Positions 36,342 through 47,046 of a stretch of DNA of 64,000 nucleotides are shown piece by piece. A program made the position numbers and the translations under genes. Source of the DNA: Anaeramoeba flamelloides (taxonomy: Eukaryota; Metamonada; Anaeramoebidae); NCBI GenBank assembly GCA_027625915.1, contig JANTQA010000047.1, forward strand, positions 14,136,001 through 14,200,000, read 5' to 3'. A model generated the notes under the pieces. The model was not told where the DNA came from and did not search any database. It was given only the letters and a program-made list of their open reading frames with translations. How positions within the stretch are numbered: the stretch's first letter is position 1; every line of letters begins with the position of its first letter.

Positions 36342-38279
36342 AATTTTTCATCTTAAAATTATCCATTTAAGATTCACCATTGCTTCCAAGAACCTTTTGA
36401 AACAACTTTGCATCAGAGTTATCAGATTTTTACTATTTACCCATTTGGTATCAACCCAAACTTTCCTTGATACCTTTTTCAAGATAAAAAGAATCTCAAC
36501 AAAAGAAAGAAAAAGAAAAAGAAAAAGAAAAGAAAACGAAAACAAAACCAATTTTTTGAATGTACAACAAAGAACTCAAAGATAAAATGAATACGATCAC
36601 ATTCATCACATTGTCTCCAAATGAAAGAGAAAAGAAGATCTTATTTGATCTTGCTATTTCTTCACTTTTCAAGGAACCATTGTAACTCATTAAAGCAAAT
36701 TTGGTTGATACTTGTTTTCGAAGCAAACACTTCTTGGGTGTTTTACTTTCTTTGAATTTTACAATCCCTTTCCCCAATGCTAATTAATCTCATCTCTTGA
36801 ATATTAACGGTTTTCAAAAATGTTCTTGTTCATTCAACATAAAAATAACAATATGGAATCATTTTGAAAGAAAAATTGCCAAAAAATGAATTCAACTTTG
36901 GGAAATTTTCATTAAAAGAAGATTTTTTCTTGATATTAAATATTCAATAATAACTTTTAAAAGATATTGGGTTCAGAATATTTGGTTAACACAACACACA
37001 TACCAATAATTTAGAAAATACTAATGATGACCCTATTTTTGAAATTTAGCTTATATTATAATGGAAATGTTTAATTAATTTTTGTGTTTTTATGCTTTAT
37101 TATAACGCTGTGAAAATTTAAAAATGTTGAACATTTTTACAATTTATTGCGTTACGTGTATATAAACTCTATTTCAAAATCATTGGTCAATTAAAAAACA
37201 AATTTTAAAGAAAAATATTTTTAATAATTGAAGTTATCTATTATAATATAAAAATTTACTATTTTAATATTCAGTTCTATACTCAAAAGATCTTTATTTT
37301 TTGTCTAAAAATAAAATAAAAAGAAATAAAAAAAAACAATTAAAAAAAATTGGGGCATTTATTTTGAAAGAAACATTACATAAAAAATAGGAATTTTTAA
37401 AAAAGGAAAAAAACCCATTTATCGATTCTCCTTCCATTTGAATAACTAAATCTAATCTCTTTTTCTCATTTGAAACCAATTTTTACAATAATTCATCTGT
37501 TACTTCTTTCCAAATTTTCATTTTCATTTTCCATTTTAACAAAATTCTATCGGGAAAAATAAAAAAGAGAAAAAATGATTTATTTGCAAACTTTTCGTTG
37601 TGAGGGGAAAAACATCAAAACAATACAAATACAATTCAAAATTAATATGTAACATGGGCCATTTATTATGAAAATCAGTTTATGTTTGAACACATGAGAT
37701 CAGTCTGTCCATCCAAAATTATGTTTTAATGTAAATAAACAAGTGGAGTTAATTAAAAAACATTTATAATTCATTATTGATTTAATTATTCAAGCCAAAT
37801 GATTCTTGAGTTTCTCATTTTCAATATTAACTCAAATTCAAAATGTTACACACAGTTAAAACAGTTCAAAGAATCAAAATAATACAATTTCATTCAAATT
37901 GGAAATAATTTTGATTTTTAGAAAATATGAAAAACATTTAATCATCGTTTAGTTTTTTGTTTTCCTTTTATTTTCCGAATTACTTAAACTGTTTCGTTCG
38001 ATCAAAATTTTTTGGAAAGATTAATATTAGATTAACATTGTGTTGTTCAAAACTGAAAAACTCGAATAAAAGTAGTTTATGGTATCTAAATTTTTGATCA
38101 ATCAATATTCCTAATAGAATTTTTACAAATTTACCAATTGATTTTTTTCTCAAATTTAGTCACTTCAAAATTCTCTTTTTAACAGATTAGATGAGATTTC
38201 ATATAATCCTTTACAATAAATCCAATTCATTTTTTGTTTTGTTCATCTCCAAATATTTTGATACACAATTGATTTTACT
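36342..38279. other. Intergenic, no gene supported
   Basis: The minus-strand frame around 36520-36777 (CLLRKQVSTKFALMSYNG) is a little richer in GC than its surroundings but lacks an ATG, has no recognised domain and ends in purine repeats. The rest is AT-rich. Confidence 0.4.
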
Positions 38280-38460
38280 AATATTGGTAATTTTATTTTT
38301 TGAATTGAGAGTATTGTAAATTATAAATAATTGCTGAACTTCTCAATTATTGAATGATTCCAATTTGGTATTTCTTCTACAATTGATAAAATAATTTTTT
38401 TTTTTTCAAAAATTGAATTTTGGTGAGTTGAAAATTTTGAATTGGAGTTTAGTATATTAA
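38280..38460 (+). repeat. Dispersed repeat also found at the window's right edge
   Basis: TTTGGTATTTCTTCT, AATTGAT, a T-run and TTCAAAAATTGAATTTTGG, then AAAATTTTGAA, match 63890-64000 in the same orientation. The unit is cut by the end of the window there. Confidence 0.6.
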
Positions 38461-38476
38461 CAGATTTTTAACAATA

Positions 38477-38673
38477 CAGTCAGTTTCACTTTTAAGGCAC
38501 AAACTTTCAACGAAATTTAAGGCACAAAAAAATCTCAAATTAAGGCACAAAATTTAGAATTTTTTTTTTTACAATTTATTTTTACTAGAATTTGAATTTT
38601 GTGCTTTAATTTGAGATTTTTTTTGTGCCTTAAATTTCGATGAAAGTTTGTGCCTTAAAAGTGAAACTGACTG
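38477..38673. mobile_element. Hairpin MITE, copy 3 (near consensus)
   Basis: 197 bp between TA dinucleotides: TA-CAGTCAGTTTCAC ... GTGAAACTGACTG-TA. The arms of about 90 bp are nearly perfect complements. Each arm carries three TTAAGGCACAAA words, spaced about 30 and 26 bases. Confidence 0.9.
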
Positions 38674-40279
38674 TATATAAAATTAAAAAAAATAATTTAT
38701 TGAAATATAAAATCACTTTTAATAATAAATTTTATAAATTCAGAACTTAAATAATAGGATTTAAAGAACAAGTAACATTTTACAATTTTGAAAATTTAAA
38801 TTGTTTAAAACTTTCTCAAAAAAGATTTATTTGAGTGTCAAGTGTATATCGAAACTCTGAAACCAAAATTGAATCCACTACACCATTTATGAAAAGAAAT
38901 CGAACCCAAAGTAAATCAGATTGAATCTAAAAATTTAAATGGTTTAAACATATTTTTTTAAATTTTAGGTTTTATTAAATTATCTCATGAATCGAGAAAT
39001 GTGTTTATGTGAATCATTGAAACTAAATCAAAGTACAAAACAAAAAAAATATTCCTGGGAAAGTGTACATTTTAAACATATCTTTTATTTTTCAAAACAA
39101 AATAAGAAAGCTCTCCTCGGAAAAGAAACTTGTTGGAATAAAGTTTGTATAAAATAATTTAAGTAATGTTATATTTAAAGGCATTGGTTCTTTAACTTCT
39201 TAATTTGAAGGGGTCTGAAAAAGGGATTTCCTCCGATTTCTTACCTGATTACAATTTATTTTTATTTAAATAAACATTATTATTCAAACATTCAATTAAA
39301 CCAAGCAAAAAAAAAAAAAAAAAAAAAAAATATTACCATAAAGACTAGGGTATAAGGATTGAATCGTTGAAATAAAAAAATAATAATTGCCTAAATTACA
39401 ACACAAAGAAAAAGAATCTATGGTTAACAATCTTTAAAGGATAATTCAGAATGATTTGAGGGTTTTTACATAAATGAAAAATAATTAATGAAAAAAATCC
39501 ATTTTAACATATCCCATAAATCATTTTTTTCTGTGGAAGGATTTAAAAAATAGCTTATATTCTTCAACCAAACCAAGAACTAGATAAATCAAATCAAAAT
39601 TTAAATTAAAATTCCTTTTGGAAAATTCTTTATAAATAAAGAGCAATTTGTTCACCAATTTTTTTTTTAAATAAAAAAGTTTTGTATCCAATATTACAAA
39701 GAAAACCAAGTATAAAAGGTATAATTATATCAAATGTTATAGATAAGCCCAATGAAATCCGGTAATTGTTTTTTTTTTTTTTTATTATTATTTCTGGATC
39801 AAAATTTTCAATTAATATGATTTCCATATTTACTTGGTATTTAAATATAATATATAGGTGTCTATTTCCTTCTCTTATTTATTAAAATAATAATCTATTT
39901 TTATTAATTGAAATAATTTCAATAATTCAATTTAGAATAACCTTTAGAACTCAAAATTGATAGCACATGCTTACTTTATTAAGCAACTTATTTTTTTTCA
40001 TTTTTTTAATTTAAAAAAATTTTTCATTATTGGATTTTTTATTTTGGACAGGTTATAAAAAATTGTAAATTGTTAGTTTTTTTTTGATTTTTTGCCAACT
40101 GTCTTTGAAAAACCCTTTTTTTGTTTATTTTCTGACTTTTTTTTTTTTTTTTTCTTTTTAATTTTTCTTTTTGTTTTTTCAACCAATAAAAATTTGGAAC
40201 TTGCTCGATTCCAAAATATTTTTTTTTCTTTATCATCTAGATTACTAATTTACCATTATATAATCAGAGCAAAGTGTCA
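38674..40279. other. Intergenic, no gene seen
   Basis: AT-rich, with a pure A-run of about 26 bases at 39307-39332. Open frames here are homopolymer-driven. Confidence 0.45.
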
Positions 40280-40640
40280 GTATTAGTGCCGTAGAGTGCC
40301 TAGGTTTTCCAAAAGTTTTCTGTTTTATTTGTGAAGTGTTCTAGGTTTTTTTACTTTTTGAAATAAATAGAAAATTTTAATAAATTTTCGGTTTATTTGA
40401 AAAAGTAAACAAAACCTAACGAAAATCAACATATTTTTCAAATAAACAAAAAACTCAAAAAAAAACTAACTACGGTTTCCCAGAATTCAAAAGAATTGAA
40501 TAAAATCTAAGATTTTACCCCATTCTTTTAAATTCTGGAAAGCCTAACGTAAAGTACCTAGGTTTTTTTTTGATATGAGAAATTAAAAGATAAATTTTAA
40601 AATTTTTCTTTTTATTTCTTAAATTAAAAATAAACCAAAC
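40280..40640. repeat. Palindromic-module cluster 3
   Basis: It opens with AGTGCCGTAGAGTGCCTAGG. Then follow the GAAATAAATAGAAAATTTT hairpin, a TTTTCTGTTTTATTTG/AAATAAACA hairpin and the CCAGAATTCAAAAGAATTG hairpin ending AATTCTGGAAA. Each is edged by AGGTTTT/AAAACCT. The arrangement is the same as in 13110-13375. Confidence 0.7.
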
Positions 40641-41029
40641 GGCTGTAAGTTGGTCTTTGATCTCTACCTTCAATCAATGAAAAAAAAAAATGATAAATTT
40701 GATAAAAAAACTTCTCATAGTATCACAGAAAAGTTTTTTTTTCAAATAACAAAAAATAGAAACAATAAAAATTGTAAAGAAATTACAATAATTAGATCAA
40801 CAAAATTTCATAATGAACATTCATGGCGAATTATCATATGAAATATCAACACAAAAATTTAACACATGTGTAATATTTTGTTATCTTTTGAATTTTATTT
40901 CTTTATTAGACTAGGATTTTGAATCAATTTATTCTTTTTTCCTTTTTTCAATTCAATTTTTTTATTTTTTCCGATTAAAAAATCAGAGAAAAATATAATT
41001 TATTATGTTTTTCTCTCGAAGAATTGTGA

Positions 41030-41118
41030 AACCTATGTTTTTACGCTTAAATTTTCATTTAGGGAAATTTAAGTAAAAGATCATTTCAAGTGTAATTTTC
41101 ACTTCTTCAATAATAATA
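41030..41118 (+). mobile_element. LINE 3' tail
   Basis: TTTTTACGCTTAAATTT, GGGAAATTTAAGTAAAAG, then GTGTAATTTTCACTTCTTCAA and AATAATAAA parallel the tail at 29600-29692. Only the extreme 3' end remains. Confidence 0.65.
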
Positions 41119-41434
41119 AACTCAATTCATAAAAAAGGGTACCAATTATTTTTATTAAATATTTTTATTATTCGTTAAAGAATAAATATAAATAAAATCA
41201 AAAGATGTTTTTTAACAACTTATTAAAACATCCTATAGCAAATGAAGTGAAAATATTAAATAATTTATTGATTAAAATATTAATTGTGTTTTATTTTAGA
41301 AAATTAAAAATTTAATTTCTTTTTAATAAATTTTGGATAATGGATTTTTTTTTTTTTCATTTTTTTCATTTTTTTTCATTTTTCTTTTCATTTTATTTTC
41401 AAAATTGGATATTTTGATTGTTGAATTTTTATAA

Positions 41435-42979
41435 ATGTTAACAAATTATCAAAATGATACAAAAGAAAGAGAAACAAAAACAATGATAATATTGTTAAGA
41501 AATCAGGGTTTATCTCAAAGAAAAATAGCTCAAAGGCTAAATATTACTAGAAAAAAAAGTTCGATATTGGCAAAGCAAAATTGATACAAAAAAGTATTTT
41601 ACTTTTTTTTTACTTTTTGTTTTTTTAATTTTCAAGTTGCATTTTTCTTTTCTTTTCTTTTTCTTTTCTTTTTCTTTTTCTTTTTCTTTTTCTTTTATCT
41701 TTTTTTAGTACAATTGAAAACACAAAAAAAAACGGGTAGAAAAAGAAAACACACTGATGAAAATAAAGAGTTGATAAAAAATATATCAAAGACAAATCGG
41801 AAAATGAGTTGCAAGGAACTGAGTACATATTTAAAAGAAGAATTTAATGTCAGTTTAGGTAGAACAACGGTATGGAAGATTAGAAAAGAATTAAATTTCG
41901 AATATTTATTACCAAGGAAACGGACACTTTTAACAAACAAACAAAAAAAGAAAAGATTAAAATTCGCAAGAAAATATATTAATAATCCTATTGATTGGAA
42001 AAAAGTTATATTTACAGACGAAAATGGTTTTATTATACTGGTTTGAATCGAAAAATTTGGAGACAACGGGGAGAGAAAGATGGTAGGTTTTCTTTTCTTT
42101 TTTTTTTTTCTTTTTTTTTAAGTCTGGTTGCGGATCACATATTTTTTTGTGCAATCATGAAAAAATTAAAATCTTCTAAAAATTACATTTTTGGGGTACA
42201 CTTGTAAATTCAAGATCTATGTTCTAAAAATGTTGGTATCATAAAATATTTTTTTTTTTTTTGCAATTTTTTTTACAAAGATTCTGTTTTTGAACAATTT
42301 GCAAAATTTCTACCAAAAGTAATGTTTTTTGGAGGAATAAATTTTTCTTATCAATCTACATTGATAAAATGCCCCAAAACCATTAATTCACAAACATATC
42401 AGAATAATGTTATCTCAAGAAGTAAAATTTTTTCTGGTATGGATGAATTGTATGGTAAGAATCAATGGATATTAATGCAAGACGGTGCAACTTCTCATAC
42501 ATCATTATCAACTCTCGAATACAGTCAGTTTCACTTTTAAGGCACAAACTTTCAACGAAATTTAAGGCACAATAAAAATCTCAAATTAAAGCACAAAATT
42601 CAAATTCTAGTAAAAATAAATTGTAAAAAAAAAAATTCCAAATTTTGTGCCTTAATTTGAGATTTTTTTGTTCCTTAAATTTCGTTGAAAGTTTGTGCCT
42701 TAAAAGTGAAACTGACTGTATTTAAAAAACAAATGTCAGGTTTTAAAAAAATGGCCTCCAAATTCGCCAGATTTAAACCCAATAGAACACTTATGGGGTA
42801 TTATGTCCAAAAAAATAAGTGATAATCCCCCAAAGAATAAAAATCAATTAATAAAATGCTGTAGAGACGTTTGGAAATCACTTAAATGGGAAATAATTGA
42901 AAATTTATGTAATTCAATGGAAACAAGATTAAAATTAGTAATTGAATTAAATGGTGAATGTATTAATGGGTTTTATTAA
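41435..42979 (+). pseudogene. Tc1/mariner transposase (DD34E), broken
   Basis: This is a recognisable Tc1-like cut-and-paste transposase. An N-terminal paired-type helix-turn-helix starts at MLTNYQND (41435): LRNQGLSQRKIAQRLNI. A linker and second HTH follow (TGRKRKHTDENKELI, KELSTYLKEEFNVSLGRTTV). The catalytic core starts VIFTDENGF (first D) and continues PKVMFFGGINFS and WILMQDGATSHT (second D). It ends WPPNSPDLNPIEHLWG (E), then about 60 residues to a stop at 42979. Damage: a frame change in an A-run near 41550, T-rich AG-ending spans at about 41594-41709 and 42083-42275 that may be introns or insertions, and a MITE at 42522-42718. With the MITE and one TA removed, there are exactly 34 residues between the second D and the E. 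Flanking TIRs were not identified. Confidence 0.85.
42522..42718. mobile_element. Hairpin MITE, copy 4, inside the transposase
   Basis: 197 bp, flanked by TA at 42520-42521 and 42719-42720. It interrupts the transposase between STLEY and YLKNKCQ (one Y codon spans the target site). Near-perfect arms indicate a comparatively recent insertion. Confidence 0.95.
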
Positions 42980-43317
42980 TTTCAAATTAAAATCCATTTT
43001 TTTTATTTTTTTTGGGACCTTAAGATTTTTTTAATTAATTTTTTTTTCAATTTTTTTTTTTTATTTAGTTTTTTTCATCAAATAAATAAAAAACATGATA
43101 ATATATATATTAATATTTTAATTGTTGGTGTTAAACATTAAAGTAACGATGAGATTTTTTTTTTTTTTCAATTTTTATTTTTTTTTATTTTTTGACTGGG
43201 CACTTATTAAGTGGACCGAGTTTATTATTTTTGTGTTTTTTTTATTTATTTATAAAATAATCATAAAAATAAAAATAGTAAATTATTAAAAAATAAAGGA
43301 ATAATTAAATTTATTAA
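42980..43317. other. Spacer between transposase and alpha-kinase gene
   Basis: T-rich DNA. It is both the 3' flank of the Tc1-like element and the 3' flank of the minus-strand kinase gene. No clear terminal inverted repeat was seen. Confidence 0.4.
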
Positions 43318-46300
43318 TCAATTTTTAATTGGGATTAAAGGAGAGTATTTTATTTTTTGCACAATTTGTTTGATTTTTTTTTTTCTCAACATAATTTCAT
43401 GTACCCGTATAATATTTGGATCAATATTACCACAATTATTTAAATGATTCCATTTTATATTTGGAGAATGGTTATAATGTTTAATTAAATAATCCTTTTT
43501 ATGTTTCATTGAACCCTCCTTATACTTTAATGTCTCTTTTAAGTCATCAATTGTGAAGTAAATACTGTTACAAATTTTACATTCAAGAAAAGCATGCGTT
43601 ATTATTTTTTTGTGTTTTGGGAAATATTTTTCCACTAAACGTATATGAGATTTTGAAATTTTAAAAAAACGTAAATTGTCCTGATTGAGTTTTTTATCAC
43701 AATGGCATCTAATTATTTTTGATTTTAGAATCGATTGATCGCATTCAAAGCAGCGTATTACATTGTATTTATCATTTTTATAATCATCAGAATCAGAATC
43801 AGAATCAGAATTAGAATCAAAATCAGAATCAGAATCAGAATTAGAATCAAAATTAGAACTAGAACTAGAACTAGAATTAGAATCAGAATCAGTACCAGAA
43901 CCAGAATTAATCAAGGTTTTAATACTTAATACACCATGAGAAGGGCATTCGGGGATGGATATCCTTTTGCATTCATCGCAAATATACACGCAAATTTGTC
44001 TTAATTTGGAAAGTTTAAATGGATTATAAATAAAATGATCCGTTTTTGTGTTTTCTTTTATTCGGAGATCTCTGTCATTTGAAATTACGATGGAATAAAT
44101 ACCCTTGTATTTGGAGAAAAAATAATTAGGAACATCGTAAGTACCCAAATTTTTACCATTCTTGGTAAAATATAATCTTCGTTTTTTGGTGTGAATATAT
44201 AATCCAATTGTATCTTTTTCTTTGAATCTTGGCCCATAATCAACACCCTCCTTGTGTTTGTTATGGAACTTGCCGCTACTGTGATAACTGATTTGTTTAT
44301 TCCAGGAAACTGTCTTTTCAATTTTATTTGAATGCCTTGAGTTGGTTAATCCAATGCCAACAGTGCATTCTTTCTTGAGAGATATTATTTGAATCTCGGA
44401 ATAAAAAATATTTTTCTTAAATAAAGAACTGATATATTTTTTTTTTATTATTTTCAATTTGTCGGGCTTGTGCTTGGGCTCAATCTTGTACAGTTGCAAG
44501 CGATCCTTCTTGCATTTCTCACAATAATACCGTGAATTTATTTTATATTGATAATGATGAACTTTGACAGTATTGGAACAAAAAACATTTGAACATAATA
44601 ATGCCAATTTGTTACTTACTTTTGTTTGGGCAATATGTGTTTTGTGTTCGCCAGAACTTTTAGATTTCTTCAGTCCTAATTTCTTACAATGGGTATTGCA
44701 TTTATGAGACTCAAAAAATTTGGTAATACCAACTTGGCCCAGATCAGCGGAATTAAAATTCGTATTTCGACCAAGTGAGTTTATTGCAGGATCTGTTAAA
44801 AAGTTATTTACTCCTTGTAAATCAACGACCATGTATTTCTCATTGGTAATATGGTATGTGTAATGAGAGAAGGAGTAAATCGTTGAATGCTTAGTTTGAG
44901 AGGCTTTATAAAATTTATTGTCACAATACTTGACATATTCGCCCTTCAAAAATGGCTCCGCGTTGCAGACCTGATAGAAATAGTCATTTTTAATCCGATC
45001 CGTTTCCCTAAATGTGCAAATGAACCCTGCTAAAAAATCAATCGCATGCGTCGGCTGGCATTCATTGAATTTCATTGCTAAAGATTTTGAAATGTATTGG
45101 ATTTTTAATTCGTTCAAGCACTCGGCTTCCAATTGTTCGTATGACTCGGGGCCACCTTCTCGATCTTTGAAAAATTTGACGACAAATCGTTTGTTGTTCG
45201 TATCAGTCGTATGAAAGGCTTGCCGAAAGGTGCCCGAGGCAAATGGTTTTTTTTTAATTGATATTTGCTTCTTAAGCGTAACGTAGACTGGTTGTGACTC
45301 ACCCGTAATTACCTTTTCCCAATTGCTCTTCTTAAAATCAATATATTTGACCTCGACTTCAATGAATGGATGCCATTCGTTCTCTACCGATTTGTGATCT
45401 GTCAAGGTGGTTGCAGTCTTAATTAATGATTCGTGATTAATTTTAACTGTGTCCTTATTTTGATCCCAAGACAATTCCTTAACATTAAAAATTTTTATAA
45501 GCTTTGATTTAATTTTGGATCGATCTTGAATACTCACCAAATTAAATTTAGTATTTTTCCTTTCTTCTTCTTCTTCTTCTTCTTCTTTCTTTTTTCCCTT
45601 CTTCTTCTTTCTCTTCTTGCTGGAAACGCTAGTCCTCTTTTTTGGTCGTTGGCAAGTGACAGCCCTGCCTTTGTTATAAATTCTTGCTATTTTACGAACA
45701 AATTTTGAAGGCGTTTGGTCACATATGATGTAATAGTAAGGAATTTGCTTGTATAGCAGCCTTTGGATTTCTTTTTGATCATCCAAGTCGAACTCTTTGG
45801 AATGATTTGCATTGCCAAAGTGAACGATTCTTTTTTTAGCGCCCTTCCAATCTAAGCTATTGATTAAACTGACAATTTCAATAAACGATCTTTTGATTTT
45901 TTTTTTTCTTTTAGATGCTTGTTTTTTCATTTCTTCCTTATTTTCCAAGATTTCTTCAAGTTTGGAGACAACGTCTTGAAATTCTGTTGTAAAATTAACC
46001 AAAGTTTCGTTACCGATGAAATCTTGTTTGTATGTCGTGTAAAAAATTAAGGAGACATAAATCCTTAAAACATTACTGGATTTTGAGAGATTCTTTTTTA
46101 AATTGGTAAACAGAATTTTGGTTTGTTCTAAGTAATAAGAATCAATTTTCGAGTGTTTAAAGCCAAAAAGAAAGCAGATCTTATAAGCTTGTAATTCCTC
46201 TTTTAAGATATTAATCCTTTCTTCGTTGTGTCTTTTATTACTTTTTGAGGTACTTTGATCTTCATGGTTTATTGTAATCGATCTTTTTGTTCGCTTTCTT

Positions 46301-46572
46301 TTTTTTCTTTTTTTTTTCTTTGTTATTTTTTTTGATACAAACGGTTTTGGGAATTTTGGTTTTTTAATAGAGTGTTCAGAAATTTCAGGTGCACTGCTAA
46401 TTGCTGTGCTGGTTTCCGATTCCGTTTCAATTGAAGACGATGATGATTGTGAAGAAGTGTAGGGGCTAACTGAATCATGTTCTGATTGTGTATACAATTC
46501 CTCATCTTGTGACGAACTCGATTTTTGTTCGGAACTCTCCAAAGTGTTGCTGTCTGTTTGATCAAAACTCAT
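43318..46572 (-). CDS. Alpha-kinase with C-terminal SPRY domain
   Basis: One uninterrupted frame of 1084 residues from ATG 46572. Residues 1-110 are S/T/E-rich, then a K/R tract that could serve as a nuclear signal. About 115-310 is helical with no recognised family; about 310-340 is a basic then poly-E stretch. Residues about 400-632 form an alpha-kinase (MHCK/eEF2K) domain: PFASGTFRQAF near 443-453, catalytic lysine K466 in FVVKFF, LEAECLNELKIQYISKSLA, YMVVDLQGV (580-588), ADLGQVGITKFF, and the zinc-site end HKCNTHCKKLGL (C625, C629). Residues about 737-850 fit a SPRY domain (VGIGLTNS, DTIGLYIHTKKRRLYFTKNGKNLG). C-terminal Cys pairs (CDEC 865-868, CFEC 941-944, CHC 956-958, CKIC 998-1001) flank a Ser-Asp tract at 889-930. 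Alpha-kinases in amoebae phosphorylate myosin heavy chain or translation factors; this substrate is unknown. All catalytic hallmarks seem present. Confidence 0.9.
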   Translation of the reverse strand: MSFDQTDSNTLESSEQKSSSSQDEELYTQSEHDSVSPYTSSQSSSSSIETESETSTAISSAPEISEHSIKKPKFPKPFVSKKITKKKKRKKRKRTKRSITINHEDQSTSKSNKRHNEERINILKEELQAYKICFLFGFKHSKIDSYYLEQTKILFTNLKKNLSKSSNVLRIYVSLIFYTTYKQDFIGNETLVNFTTEFQDVVSKLEEILENKEEMKKQASKRKKKIKRSFIEIVSLINSLDWKGAKKRIVHFGNANHSKEFDLDDQKEIQRLLYKQIPYYYIICDQTPSKFVRKIARIYNKGRAVTCQRPKKRTSVSSKKRKKKKGKKKEEEEEEEERKNTKFNLVSIQDRSKIKSKLIKIFNVKELSWDQNKDTVKINHESLIKTATTLTDHKSVENEWHPFIEVEVKYIDFKKSNWEKVITGESQPVYVTLKKQISIKKKPFASGTFRQAFHTTDTNNKRFVVKFFKDREGGPESYEQLEAECLNELKIQYISKSLAMKFNECQPTHAIDFLAGFICTFRETDRIKNDYFYQVCNAEPFLKGEYVKYCDNKFYKASQTKHSTIYSFSHYTYHITNEKYMVVDLQGVNNFLTDPAINSLGRNTNFNSADLGQVGITKFFESHKCNTHCKKLGLKKSKSSGEHKTHIAQTKVSNKLALLCSNVFCSNTVKVHHYQYKINSRYYCEKCKKDRLQLYKIEPKHKPDKLKIIKKKYISSLFKKNIFYSEIQIISLKKECTVGIGLTNSRHSNKIEKTVSWNKQISYHSSGKFHNKHKEGVDYGPRFKEKDTIGLYIHTKKRRLYFTKNGKNLGTYDVPNYFFSKYKGIYSIVISNDRDLRIKENTKTDHFIYNPFKLSKLRQICVYICDECKRISIPECPSHGVLSIKTLINSGSGTDSDSNSSSSSSSNFDSNSDSDSDFDSNSDSDSDSDDYKNDKYNVIRCFECDQSILKSKIIRCHCDKKLNQDNLRFFKISKSHIRLVEKYFPKHKKIITHAFLECKICNSIYFTIDDLKETLKYKEGSMKHKKDYLIKHYNHSPNIKWNHLNNCGNIDPNIIRVHEIMLRKKKIKQIVQKIKYSPLIPIKN

Positions 46573-46723
46573 TATTGTAAAAAAAATAAATTTTTTTTCT
46601 TGAATCTTTGCTCAACAGCAATTCGTATCATTTTTTCAATTATTCTTTAGCTTTGGTTCTTGAATAAAAATGAACTTTTAATCCCAAAAAGACTCTGTTT
46701 ACTTTTATGTTTTGCCTCTAGAA

Positions 46724-46953
46724 GACTGTTAATTGTAAAATAAGATCAAAATTTTCATTAGCTTTCGAAAAAATAATCACTCTTGAGTGAATAAAAAATA
46801 AATCATTCAAATACATCAATTCTAAAAGGGGAAATGAATAAGTTAAGTTTCTTTTTGGATTTAAAAATTTAGAAATTTTACTATGATTTTTATAAATCTT
46901 TTTTTGGAAAGACGAATGAAAACTTTGTAACATTTATTTTGCAACTAATAGTA
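46724..46953. mobile_element. ~230-bp MITE (TACTATT..TTG family), copy 2
   Basis: Left GACTGTTAATTGTAAAATAA then ATCAAAATTTTCATTAGCTT. Right GAATGAAAACTTTGTAAC then ATTTATTTTGCAACTAATAG. It lies about 150 bp upstream of the alpha-kinase start, so it may overlap that promoter. Confidence 0.65.
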
Positions 46954-47046
46954 TCTTTGTCTTTCACAATAACCTCCCACCACGTCACAAAGAAGCTTTT
47001 GAAAAGTTAATTTCCAATTCATCAATAAAAATTTTATTAATCACGA

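Noticed and set aside
36496-36777. Minus-strand frame with mixed composition
   Set aside because: Has no ATG start, ends in purine repeats, and no family match was found. It may be relic DNA but is not supported as a gene.
39307-39332. Pure A-run considered as a retroposon tail
   Set aside because: The upstream sequence does not match the LINE group or any transcript, and homopolymers of this size are common here.
43735-43929. Plus-strand frame of alternating I/R residues
   Set aside because: Antisense of the Ser-Asp repeat in the alpha-kinase gene.
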